DNA from: PALSA-1316 sp964499365
Lineage (GTDB): Bacteria; Nitrospirota; Thermodesulfovibrionia; Thermodesulfovibrionales; UBA6898
Length of the DNA stretch: 64,000 bases
Direction: 5' to 3'
Assembly (NCBI GenBank): GCA_964499365.1
Contig: CAZCKU010000017.1
Location: 22,977-86,976 of the forward strand
Shown: piece by piece, positions 8,601 to 16,453 of the stretch
How positions within the stretch are numbered: position 1 is the first letter of the stretch
How the letters are laid out: the number at the start of each line of letters is the position of its first letter
Notes under the pieces: generated by a model
Seen by the model: the letters and a program-made list of their open reading frames with translations, nothing else
The model's database searches: none
What the model was told of the DNA's origin: nothing
Position numbers and translations under genes: made by a program

Positions 8601-8629
8601 ATCGTATCAGACAACGGATTGAGTGTCAA
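8601..8629 (-). promoter_or_regulatory. Sigma-70-type promoter for the RGHD-repeat protein
   Basis: On the minus strand TTGACA (8624-8629), a 17-base spacer and TACGAT (8601-8606), ending about 50 bases before the ATG at 8551. The rest of 8552-8723 is non-coding; a TATAAT at 8713-8718 on the plus strand may serve the next gene. Confidence 0.6.
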
Positions 8630-8723
8630 CAATTTGGGGGGACACCCAATCAGCACCCTTCGGGTCAGGAACCCGCCACCCTGCGTTTCGGCAACAGAGA
8701 CTCCTGCTCGGCTATAATACCGT

Positions 8724-9326
8724 ATGCATAATATGATCATGCCTGCGAGGAGGTCCTGTTTCTGCCGCCGGTTGGCTGCCGTCAACCATCTCGCTTTCAG
8801 AGAATGGATCTTCACTCCCGGCATGCTCTTCGGATCGTCAGACACATGGTGGGGTTCGAGGACTGCTAGAAACACCCCTCATGAAGGGCTTGACCTCTAT
8901 GCATACCGTTCGTCATCCGGCTCGTCGCTGACGCTTGAACCCGGCACGCTGGTTCCCCTGTTGTATGATGGTCAGATTGTTCGTATCGTGGATGATTTCC
9001 TCGGCAGTACTGTCTTTGTCAGGCACCCCGGGCATGAGGAGAACAGCAGGGAATTCTACTCGATGTATGGACATGTGAGGCAGGAGAAGGTACTTTCCCA
9101 GGGGATGCACATATCGGAGGGGGAGGTCATTTGCAGTATCGCATCCTCCCGAAAAAAGACATCCACCGTCCCGCCGCATCTGCATCTGTCGGTCGCCCTG
9201 GTATCAAAAACCGTTTCCCCGGAGAGGCTCGACTGGAACAATACGGGCACAGCGGAAATTGTTTTTTTTGATCCAATGCCCCATCTCGATTGCGGGCAGG
9301 ACAGCCCGGGCGTCTCCCCGGATTGA
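8724..9326 (+). CDS. M23/LytM-like metallopeptidase domain protein
   Basis: A protein of up to 200 residues with the zinc-ligand pattern of M23 endopeptidases: HEGLDLYA (HxxxD, near residue 53) and HLHLS (HxH, near residue 153). This family cuts peptide cross-links in peptidoglycan or, when degenerate, regulates cell-wall enzymes. No signal peptide or membrane segment is obvious, which is odd for a cell-wall enzyme. The start is uncertain: a TATAAT at 8713-8718 would put transcription initiation near the first ATG, so ATGs at 8733 or 8739, or a later start, may be used. It ends shortly before the next gene on the same strand. Confidence 0.7.
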   Translation: MHNMIMPARRSCFCRRLAAVNHLAFREWIFTPGMLFGSSDTWWGSRTARNTPHEGLDLYAYRSSSGSSLTLEPGTLVPLLYDGQIVRIVDDFLGSTVFVRHPGHEENSREFYSMYGHVRQEKVLSQGMHISEGEVICSIASSRKKTSTVPPHLHLSVALVSKTVSPERLDWNNTGTAEIVFFDPMPHLDCGQDSPGVSPD

Positions 9327-9357
9327 CTCTGCGGGGCTTCTGTGCTGTAATTATTTC

Positions 9358-10449
9358 ATGACCGACCAGAACCCGACCCATAAGACCCCGTGCTACCGGA
9401 TACTCCTGGCTGATGATACCCCTTCCAATCAGGTGCGTGTCAGGCAGATGCTTGAGTCAGAAGGGTACGAGGTTGACATCGCTGAAAACGGAAGGGACGC
9501 GGTTATCCTTTCGCAGGAAAGACATTACGATTTGCTGCTCATGGATCTGCAGATGCCGGTCATGGACGGCCTTGAGGCAACAAAGAAGATACGAGAGTTA
9601 GAATCAGCCGGACGCGTCCCGATCATTGCCTTCTCGGCGCTCCCCCCGGGACTCTACCGCGAGAAATGCCGCGAGGCAGGCATGGATGATTATATTCACA
9701 AACCCTTCGATGAGAAGAGTCTGCTCCGGGCAGTCAACCGGCGGCTGGACCGGAGACCCGCAATTCTCATCGTTGATGACAGTGACGAGAGCCGGAGACT
9801 GGTCGAAGGACATATCAGCAGGATGAAATGCTACAGGACCATCCCGGCAGCAAACGGCATACAGGCGATCAAGGCGGTGAAGAGTCAGCAGATAGCGGTT
9901 GTCCTGATGGATATGGAGATGCCGGTCATGGACGGGTATACCGCGTCACGCACCATCAGAACACTCGGGCTGTCTCCGGAGGTACCGATTATCGCCATGA
10001 CCGCCCACGAAGGAGAGAACGAAATACAAAAATGCCTTAAGGCAGGCTGCAGCGGCTATCTGCACAAACCGGTTGAAAAAGCCTGCCTGACCGCGATCCT
10101 TGATAAGTACCTGCCTCCCCCCGAGGCGACGGCCACAAGCCGCAGGGAGGAGTATGTGCCGGTGAGCCCTGATCTCCGGGAGCTCATCCCCGGCTATCTC
10201 GAGAACAGAAGAAGGGACTCCGCCACGATCACCGGGCTCCTTGCAGAAGGGAATATTGAGGAGATAAGGAGACTCGGCCACAGCATGGCCGGGTCCGGCG
10301 GCGGGTACGGGTTTCAGAAGATCAGCAGCCTCGGCAAGGCGATTGAAAAAGCCTCGCTCGCCGGTGACATCCAGGGGATTGAACGGGCAAACACCCGATT
10401 AAACGAATATCTTCAGAACGTTATCCCTGTCTTTGAACAGGAGGCCTGA
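9358..10449 (+). CDS. Double receiver-Hpt phosphorelay protein
   Basis: A 363-residue phosphorelay protein with no kinase domain. Receiver 1 (about 15-135) has the acidic pair ADD, phospho-acceptor in LLLMDLQMPVMDG, and KPF. Receiver 2 (about 140-260) has VDD, VVLMDMEMPVMDG and KPV. A C-terminal Hpt domain (about 275-360) carries the phospho-His in LGHSMAGSGGGYGF. Such receiver-receiver-Hpt proteins shuttle phosphate from a hybrid kinase elsewhere to another regulator. I chose the ATG at 9358, just before the first receiver. The single-domain receiver on the opposite strand (10475-10855) is a natural candidate partner. Confidence 0.88.
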   Translation: MTDQNPTHKTPCYRILLADDTPSNQVRVRQMLESEGYEVDIAENGRDAVILSQERHYDLLLMDLQMPVMDGLEATKKIRELESAGRVPIIAFSALPPGLYREKCREAGMDDYIHKPFDEKSLLRAVNRRLDRRPAILIVDDSDESRRLVEGHISRMKCYRTIPAANGIQAIKAVKSQQIAVVLMDMEMPVMDGYTASRTIRTLGLSPEVPIIAMTAHEGENEIQKCLKAGCSGYLHKPVEKACLTAILDKYLPPPEATATSRREEYVPVSPDLRELIPGYLENRRRDSATITGLLAEGNIEEIRRLGHSMAGSGGGYGFQKISSLGKAIEKASLAGDIQGIERANTRLNEYLQNVIPVFEQEA

Positions 10450-10474
10450 GAAACGCAGATTTCACCACTTCCGG

Positions 10475-10855
10475 TCAGGATCTGGGGTTCAGCAAGGCAT
10501 CAACCTTGGCAAGAAGCACAGACTTCTCAAACGGCTTCGGAAGAAAATCATCGGCCTTATATTCCATCACCTCGAATTTGTACTGTTTGCTCTTGTAGAC
10601 ACTCGACATGATAATGATCTTCGGCTTATACGACAGCCTCGGTTCTTCCTTGATTTTTTTGCAGAGTTCAAAGCCGTGAATCCCGGGGATAAGACCATCG
10701 ATAATCGCAAGGTCGGGCGCGTGCTCCATGGTCAGCAGGAAGCCCTCCTCACCATTTTTGCTGGTGATGATTTCATACCCGGTATCCTTCAGATAATGCT
10801 TTATCAAAACCAGGGTATCATCATCATCTTCAACAATAAGAATTGTCTTTTTCAA
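10475..10855 (-). CDS. Single-domain response regulator
   Basis: A 126-residue stand-alone receiver: acidic pocket VEDDDD, a phospho-acceptor Asp in LAIIDGLIPGIHG, and the conserved lysine in FLPKPF. With no output domain it probably acts by protein-protein contact. The start is an unusual TTG (10853-10855), supported by a strong AAGGAGGGG Shine-Dalgarno just upstream. It converges with the double receiver-Hpt gene. Confidence 0.88.
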   Translation of the reverse strand: MKKTILIVEDDDDTLVLIKHYLKDTGYEIITSKNGEEGFLLTMEHAPDLAIIDGLIPGIHGFELCKKIKEEPRLSYKPKIIIMSSVYKSKQYKFEVMEYKADDFLPKPFEKSVLLAKVDALLNPRS

Positions 10856-10995
10856 CCACCCCTCCTTACCATACCGACACTCCCCTGTCTGGCCCTGTGC
10901 AGCCTGTCTCTTCCCTCAGCACGCGGTTTCAAAGAGTCTTGCACGCGGCAGAGGGAAGATATGGCATCAGTCCCCCCGCCGCAACGGACAGGGGG

Positions 10996-11133
10996 CTATT
11001 TATTTGTGCCGGAGGCCTTCTCAATCGCATCTCCGCCGCTTTTAATGTCCTTGCCTATACCGCCGAAGGTATTGCATCCGGCCAGACCCGCGATACATAC
11101 AGCAGCAACAACCGCCAAGAAAACTTTTTTCAT
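10996..11133 (-). CDS. Entericidin-like small lipoprotein
   Basis: A 45-residue protein: a lipoprotein signal peptide MKKVFLAVVAAVCIAGLAGC, then NTFGGIGKDIKSGGDAIEKA and a short tail. The lipobox LAGC followed by NT(F)xGxGKDI matches the entericidin EcnA/EcnB family, outer- or inner-membrane lipopeptides of proteobacteria associated with stationary phase and toxin/antidote behaviour. A purine-rich AAAGGGG Shine-Dalgarno precedes the ATG. No second entericidin gene is adjacent, so a toxin-antidote pair is not evident. Confidence 0.82.
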   Translation of the reverse strand: MKKVFLAVVAAVCIAGLAGCNTFGGIGKDIKSGGDAIEKASGTNK

Positions 11134-11241
11134 CGTCAGAATACCCCTTTCGCTTTTTGTTGCGTAGCAATATTATAACCCAACATTGATAATATATAAT
11201 AAGTTGCCGGCAAAAATAAATGAAACGGGAGCGGGGTCCTC

Positions 11242-12129
11242 ATGCTGAAATACGTACGATATTTCGTGGTCATACTGGGTATATACTGCCTCTCCTCCTG
11301 CGCGCCCCGTGGGGCTGTCCAGCCCCAGAAGGGACCTGCAAAGGTTGCGGTGGTGCTGGGGGCCGGGGCATCGCGGGGCTTTGCCCATATAGGTGTGCTC
11401 AAAGTCCTTGAGACGAACAGGATTCCGGTCCATATGATTGTCGGCACAAGCGCGGGAAGCTTTGTCGGAAGCCTGTATGCATACGGTTTTACGGCATTCC
11501 AGCTGCAGAAGATGGCCCTGGATATTCAGAAGAACGATATCGTCGACTATGTCATCCCGGACAACGGCTTCATCAAAGGTGAAAAGCTGGAAGAATATAT
11601 CAACACAACGGTAAGGAATACCCCGCTCGAGAGGCTCAGGATACCCTTCTTCGCCGTGACTACCGGCATCCCCGGCGGACAGGAATTGATCTTCAGCAAG
11701 GGGAATACCGGAACGGCCGTCAGGGCTAGCTGCTCCATACCTGGTATCTTCAGACCGGTCAGGATAAGCGACAGAATGTATGTGGACGGGGGAGTGGTGA
11801 GCCCGGTGGCCGTGGACACTGCCAGGACCTACGGGGCCGACGTAGTCATCGCGGTGGATATATCAGCTGATCTCGATACACGGCCGCCTGAGGGAACAAT
11901 CGATACAATCCTCCAGTCAATTAACATCATGTATTCAAAGCTGGCGGCCACCCAGCTTGGGCGGGCAGATATCGTCATCAAGCCGCGGGTTGGCCATATC
12001 GGTTCGGCAGAGTTTGAAAAGCGCCACGAGGCAATCCTTGAAGGAGAAAAGGCTGCGCTGGAAGCCCTGCCGAAGATAAAGGAAAAAATCGCGGGGCTTA
12101 TCCTCGAAGGCAGACTGCAGGCGCCCTAA
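11242..12129 (+). CDS. Patatin-like phospholipase family lipoprotein
   Basis: A 295-residue serine hydrolase of the patatin/RssA type. It begins with a lipoprotein signal (MLKYVRYFVVILGIYCLSSC), so it is membrane-anchored outside the cytoplasm. The catalytic features are all visible: glycine-rich oxyanion segment GAGASRGFAH, nucleophile elbow GTSAG (Ser about residue 77) and catalytic Asp in VDGGVVSP. It probably deacylates phospholipids. It is transcribed away from the entericidin-like gene, with a 108-base AT-rich shared promoter region, and is followed by an acyltransferase, so the pair could act on membrane lipids. Confidence 0.9.
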   Translation: MLKYVRYFVVILGIYCLSSCAPRGAVQPQKGPAKVAVVLGAGASRGFAHIGVLKVLETNRIPVHMIVGTSAGSFVGSLYAYGFTAFQLQKMALDIQKNDIVDYVIPDNGFIKGEKLEEYINTTVRNTPLERLRIPFFAVTTGIPGGQELIFSKGNTGTAVRASCSIPGIFRPVRISDRMYVDGGVVSPVAVDTARTYGADVVIAVDISADLDTRPPEGTIDTILQSINIMYSKLAATQLGRADIVIKPRVGHIGSAEFEKRHEAILEGEKAALEALPKIKEKIAGLILEGRLQAP

Positions 12130-12178
12130 AAGATGAAATACTCTCCCGTGCCGATCGTGCTATACTTTTTTAATAATC

Positions 12179-12970
12179 ATGGCATGCATCCGCAGAGTAT
12201 ATAAAATTATCATGCTCGTCGTGCTGAACATCTTCTTTCTCGCACCAGGACTGTTGATCAGCGCATTTTTTTTCATAGGGAAGAAACGGCAGATGCAGCT
12301 CAGAACGCACGGCATGACATGCTGGGCAAAGTGCCTGACGGCTGTCCTGGGACTGCATATCCGGACCTCCGGGCAGCGGCCCTCGCAGACAGGCCTGTTC
12401 ATTGCAAGCAACCATGCCAGTTATACCGATATCCCGGTCATCGGCAGCATACTTCCCTCGGTCTTTATTGCAAAGGCTGAGGTCAGGGGATGGCCTGTCT
12501 TCGGCCTCCTGGCGCAGATCGGCGGTACCATATTCGTCAAACGCGAACTGCAGCGGTCAACCCTGAGCGCGGTGAGAGAAGCAGAAAAGAAGCTGGGCAA
12601 CCGGTTGAATGTCGTCGTCTTTCCGGAGGGGACCACCGACAACGGGATGGAGGTTGAAAGATTCCGGAGTTCCTTTTTCAAGGCTCCGGCAGAAGCCCGC
12701 CTGCCGATACTTCCCCTCAGCATCTACTATGCTGCTGTCAACGGCACCCCGACGGCGCATGCGGCTGCAAATGAAATGGCGTGGCACAATGCACCCCTCC
12801 TGCCCCACTTCTGGAATCTCCTGTCAAAAAGGAATATCGAGGTCAGAGTGCATTTCAACAGAATAATTGACACAAGTGAGGTTCCCCGCACGAGAAAAGA
12901 ACTTGCGGACCTGGCGTTTGAGCGCACCGCGGAAGGCTTCAGGCAGCTGCAGGATAAGACTAGCGGCTGA
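12179..12970 (+). CDS. plsC: 1-acyl-sn-glycerol-3-phosphate acyltransferase (PlsC-like)
   Basis: Catalyses acylation of lysophosphatidic acid to phosphatidic acid at the inner membrane. The 263-residue protein has an N-terminal hydrophobic segment (about 10-35), the catalytic NHASYTDIP (HX4D, near residue 80), the substrate-binding GGTIFVKRE and FPEGTTDNG. Family membership is clear; which acyltransferase it is (PlsC or a paralogue) is less so. A TATACT at 12161-12166 could be its -10 element, giving a very short leader. Its 3' end overlaps the convergent aroB by 11 bases. Confidence 0.85.
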   Translation: MACIRRVYKIIMLVVLNIFFLAPGLLISAFFFIGKKRQMQLRTHGMTCWAKCLTAVLGLHIRTSGQRPSQTGLFIASNHASYTDIPVIGSILPSVFIAKAEVRGWPVFGLLAQIGGTIFVKRELQRSTLSAVREAEKKLGNRLNVVVFPEGTTDNGMEVERFRSSFFKAPAEARLPILPLSIYYAAVNGTPTAHAAANEMAWHNAPLLPHFWNLLSKRNIEVRVHFNRIIDTSEVPRTRKELADLAFERTAEGFRQLQDKTSG

Positions 12971-14045
12971 GGTCGACCGCCTGCCTGATAACCTCGGGCA
13001 TAACGCCCTTTTCGATCCGGACCGCGCCGATCTTCTCCGGAAGGATAAATGTCAATGCACCCGAAACCGTTTTCTTGTCCCGCTGCATGCAGGAGAGAAG
13101 ATCATCAAAGCCGACAGAATCGGGTATAACATCCGGAAGGCCGTACCCCCTGATAAGCGCCCCGATCCTGTCTGCCTGCGCCCGGTCAATCAGCCCGAGA
13201 CGCTGGGCGAGCAGCGCGGCACTCATCATCCCGATGGCAACGGCCTCTCCATGAAGGTAGCGGATATATCCTGTGGCAGTTTCAACTGCATGGCCTATGG
13301 TGTGGCCATAATTCAGGATCGCCCGCAACCCCGATTCCCGTTCATCCTTGGATACGACCTCAGCCTTTATCTCGCACGACCTGCTGATAAGCCGGACAAG
13401 GACAGCACTGTCAAGGGCCAGGACCTTTTCCCGCTCCGTCCCGAGAAAAGAGAAGAAAGCTTCGTCCCAGATCACTCCGTATTTTATCACCTCGGCCAGC
13501 CCTGAAAGGTACTCACGTTTCGGAAGTGTCCTGAGGGTCTCGATATCGATCCAGACGAGTCTCGGCTGCCAGAACGTTCCGATCATATTCTTTCCAAGCG
13601 GATGATTTACTCCGGTCTTGCCGCCGACAGAACTGTCGACCTGTGCCAGCAGCGTTGTCGGCACCTGAACGAAATCTATCCCCCGCATAAAGGTAGAGGC
13701 CACAAACCCCGTGAGGTCGCCAATCACCCCGCCGCCCAGCGCAACGAGGGCAGACTTACGGTCCAGCCCCGCCTTGAGGAGTTCCGTGTATATCATCTCG
13801 GCCGAGGAAAGACTCTTGTGCTCCTCCCCGTCGGGGACGAGTATCTCGCAGAGATCAAAACCCGCACCCCTGAGAGATGCGGCGACACTGTGTCCATAGA
13901 GGCCGTACACCGTGGGGTTGCTGATCAGCGCCAGTCTCCCGCGATACCCGGAGCCAGCAAGGGCCTGCCCGATACCCGGCAGCGTTCCGGACGCTATAAC
14001 AATCGGATAGCTTCTGTCGCCCAGTTCAACAGTGAGCGTCTGCAC
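12960..14045 (-). CDS. aroB: 3-dehydroquinate synthase
   Basis: Second step of the shikimate pathway: DAHP to 3-dehydroquinate, NAD- and metal-dependent, cytoplasmic. The 361-residue protein has the glycine-rich NAD site ALGGGVIGDLTGF, the substrate loop PTTLLAQVDSSVGGKTG, and metal-ligand histidines in NYGHTIGHA and HGEAVAIGM. Length is typical. It overlaps the end of aroK by 20 bases, and the order aroC-aroK-aroB continues an overlapping operon. Confidence 0.97.
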   Translation of the reverse strand: MQTLTVELGDRSYPIVIASGTLPGIGQALAGSGYRGRLALISNPTVYGLYGHSVAASLRGAGFDLCEILVPDGEEHKSLSSAEMIYTELLKAGLDRKSALVALGGGVIGDLTGFVASTFMRGIDFVQVPTTLLAQVDSSVGGKTGVNHPLGKNMIGTFWQPRLVWIDIETLRTLPKREYLSGLAEVIKYGVIWDEAFFSFLGTEREKVLALDSAVLVRLISRSCEIKAEVVSKDERESGLRAILNYGHTIGHAVETATGYIRYLHGEAVAIGMMSAALLAQRLGLIDRAQADRIGALIRGYGLPDVIPDSVGFDDLLSCMQRDKKTVSGALTFILPEKIGAVRIEKGVMPEVIRQAVDLSR

Positions 14046-14541
14046 GGTATCTCTCTGCTATCTCTTCAGCCACCTGAAGCGGGGTCTTGTTGTCTGTGTC
14101 TATCATAATGCCTGCCTTTTCATAATATGGTCTGCGGTACTGCATCAGTTCAACGATCTTCCGGAGGGGGTCATCTGATTTCAGAAGAGGCCGGTCGTCA
14201 TTCCCTTCAGTCCTCCTCAGAATCGTATCAGGAGCGGCAGTGAGACAAAAGATCATGCCGTTCTCCCTGAGTGCCTCGATATTCTCTTCCCGCAGCACAG
14301 CACCACCTCCTGTCGAAATGATCACATGCTCCAGTCCTGCATATTCCCTGATCATCGCTGTTTCCATCTCCCGGAACCGGCCTTCTCCGTTCCGGCTGAA
14401 GATATCCGGGATCCTCATCCCTGCGGCCGATTCAATGCCGGCATCGGTATCCAGCAGTCTCATATGCAGCATGCGGGCAAGCTCTCTGCCGACCGCAGTC
14501 TTTCCGGTTCCCATAAATCCGGTCAGAATAATATTTTTCAC
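14026..14541 (-). CDS. aroK: Shikimate kinase
   Basis: Phosphorylates shikimate at the 3-position using ATP. The 171-residue protein has Walker A GFMGTGKTAVGR, the shikimate-binding LLDTDAGIE and FRxxE-type segment GRFREMETA, and STGGGAVL. Length is normal for AroK/AroL. It lies 8 bases after aroC and overlaps aroB. Confidence 0.96.
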   Translation of the reverse strand: MKNIILTGFMGTGKTAVGRELARMLHMRLLDTDAGIESAAGMRIPDIFSRNGEGRFREMETAMIREYAGLEHVIISTGGGAVLREENIEALRENGMIFCLTAAPDTILRRTEGNDDRPLLKSDDPLRKIVELMQYRRPYYEKAGIMIDTDNKTPLQVAEEIAERYRADAHC

Positions 14542-14549
14542 AGAAAACG

Positions 14550-15764
14550 CTAGAACTTCCCCAGGTATTTCATGTATGAATCGTAGTTTCTCCTGGTCTC
14601 CCTGACGCTGTCCCCGCCAAATTTTTCGAGGAAGGCGTCAGCCGTAATCAGCGCGGCCATGGCTTCTGCAACAACCGCTGCTGCCGGCACAGCACAGGTA
14701 TCAGACCGCTCGTAGGCCGCAGCAAAAGGCTTTTTTGTAGCGAGATCAACCGATTGAAGCGCCTTTCTCAGGGTCGGAATCGGTTTCATCGCCGCCCTGA
14801 TCAACACCGGCATCCCGTTCGTCATACCCCCCTCAATCCCCCCTGCGTTATTGGAGCCACGGTAAAATCCGGACGCAGCACCCGGGGATCTCCCATAGAA
14901 GATCTCATCCATAACCTCGGAGCCAAACCTGCGGCCCATCTCAAACCCAAGCCCTATCTCGACACCTTTGATCGCCTGGATGCTCATCACCGCCTGGCAG
15001 AGGCGACCGTCGAATTTGCGGTCCCACTGGATATGGCTTCCCAGTCCAACGGGCACCCCAAGGATAAAAACCTCAAATATGCCGCCGAGTGAATTCCCCT
15101 GTTTTAACGCCCTGTCGATCAAGGCAACCATCTTTTTCGAGGCTGCAGGGTCAGGACACCTGACAGGCGACTTCTCTGCCGCCTGATACAACGCCAGCAG
15201 TCGTTCCGCGTTCACTGTCTGTTTCCTGCCCCTGGCCCCCTGCCCCGTGCGGCTTCCTGGTTCATTCCCGATCTGCACCACATAACTTCCCACCCTGACG
15301 CCGAATACGGCAAGAAACTTTTTTGCGATAGCCCCGAGACCGACACGCATGGCTGTCTCCCGTGCACTCGAACGCTCCAGGATATTTCTGACGTCAGCAT
15401 GGTCATATTTTAGCGCTCCGGGAAGATCGGCATGCCCGGGTCTCGGCCTGGTGACCGGTCCGATTGACCCCGCATGCTCTGCGGAAGCGGACATGCCTTC
15501 CGACCAGTTCTTCCAATCCCTGTTTTCGATCATGATGCAGACCGGGGAGCCGATCGTCCTGCCCCAGCGCACCCCCGAGATAATTTCGGCATGATCGGTC
15601 TCGATCTTCATCCTGCCGCCCCGGCCATGGCCGCCCTGCCGGCGGCGAAGGTCCGCATCGATATCTTCTCCTGAAAGTTCGAGCCCGGACGGTATCCCTT
15701 CAATAATTCCCGTCAATCCCCTGCCGTGAGATTCACCTGATGTGATAAATCGAAGAAAGCTCAT
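14550..15764 (-). CDS. aroC: Chorismate synthase
   Basis: Last step of the shikimate pathway: EPSP to chorismate with reduced FMN. The 404-residue product has the signature start FITSGESHGRGLTGIIEGIP, RRRQGGHGRGGRM, the HAD..Y/SARETAMRVG FMN region and SDTCAVPAAAVVAEAM. Length is on the long side of normal (360-400). Its ATG overlaps the stop of the upstream membrane-protein gene (ATGA-type), so the two are translationally coupled. Confidence 0.97.
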   Translation of the reverse strand: MSFLRFITSGESHGRGLTGIIEGIPSGLELSGEDIDADLRRRQGGHGRGGRMKIETDHAEIISGVRWGRTIGSPVCIMIENRDWKNWSEGMSASAEHAGSIGPVTRPRPGHADLPGALKYDHADVRNILERSSARETAMRVGLGAIAKKFLAVFGVRVGSYVVQIGNEPGSRTGQGARGRKQTVNAERLLALYQAAEKSPVRCPDPAASKKMVALIDRALKQGNSLGGIFEVFILGVPVGLGSHIQWDRKFDGRLCQAVMSIQAIKGVEIGLGFEMGRRFGSEVMDEIFYGRSPGAASGFYRGSNNAGGIEGGMTNGMPVLIRAAMKPIPTLRKALQSVDLATKKPFAAAYERSDTCAVPAAAVVAEAMAALITADAFLEKFGGDSVRETRRNYDSYMKYLGKF

Positions 15765-16453
15765 TTCTTTTCACCTTGTCTTTTATTGTCCTGAAAGACT
15801 TCATTCTGCTGCCTGTTTTCCTCAACATGCCTTTTATCGATCCTGCCTTTTATGTTATAGACTTTCTCGCTCAGAGAACCATAGACCCCCGACATTTCAT
15901 CGGTATAGGCATAGAAAAAATAGGAAAGAAGGCCGAGGACAACAAGAACGCGGAGGACCGTCCAGACCCCCTTATGGCCCAGCGCTCCGCCCGCCTTTCC
16001 CATAAGGAAGAAAACGACGATTAACACAAGTATTATCCCAACGGGCTTCCAATACCCCTTGTCTCTGAAATCCCGGACTTTCTCCTCAATCCTCTGCCTC
16101 GCCGGAGTCTGCTCCTGCTGCGGCATCGCCTGCCGGGATCCATGCTTTGGCGACAGGGTTGTCGCGTCCGCAGGTGCCTTGTCAGCAGGTCTCTCGTCCT
16201 GTTCCCTCAGACCTTTTACTGCAGTTGCCTTGCTGCGGTATTTCTCCGGTACCGCCTGGAGACTGTCCGTATACGAAACCACGCCGTCTTTATTGACGTA
16301 CTTATAGACTTCAGCAGGGGAGGGTGAAGGAAGCAGCAACCCGCCAAGCAACAGAAAAAGAAACCACCTCCAGCTGCATCCCCGCCCCCTGAAAGAGCGG
16401 AGAGCGGAAGGAGTAAGTTCCGAACAGATGCCCCACCATGTCGTGAGGCTCAT
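15761..16453 (-). CDS. DUF4124-like domain membrane protein
   Basis: A 230-residue protein of unknown function. After a basic N-terminus and hydrophobic signal/anchor (WRWFLFLLLGGLLLPS) comes a short DUF4124-like segment, EVYKYVNKDGVVSYTDS, normally found in periplasmic proteins. A Pro/Gln-rich linker follows, then two membrane segments near 135-150 and 165-185, and a charged C-terminal tail. It is sandwiched between the surface lipoprotein gene and aroC with ATGA-type overlaps at both ends. A link to aromatic biosynthesis is not implied by its sequence. Confidence 0.7.
   Translation of the reverse strand: MSLTTWWGICSELTPSALRSFRGRGCSWRWFLFLLLGGLLLPSPSPAEVYKYVNKDGVVSYTDSLQAVPEKYRSKATAVKGLREQDERPADKAPADATTLSPKHGSRQAMPQQEQTPARQRIEEKVRDFRDKGYWKPVGIILVLIVVFFLMGKAGGALGHKGVWTVLRVLVVLGLLSYFFYAYTDEMSGVYGSLSEKVYNIKGRIDKRHVEENRQQNEVFQDNKRQGEKK

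Noticed and set aside
8552..8875. Upstream extension of the RGHD-protein frame
   Set aside because: It precedes a clear signal peptide and Shine-Dalgarno, and covers the promoter.
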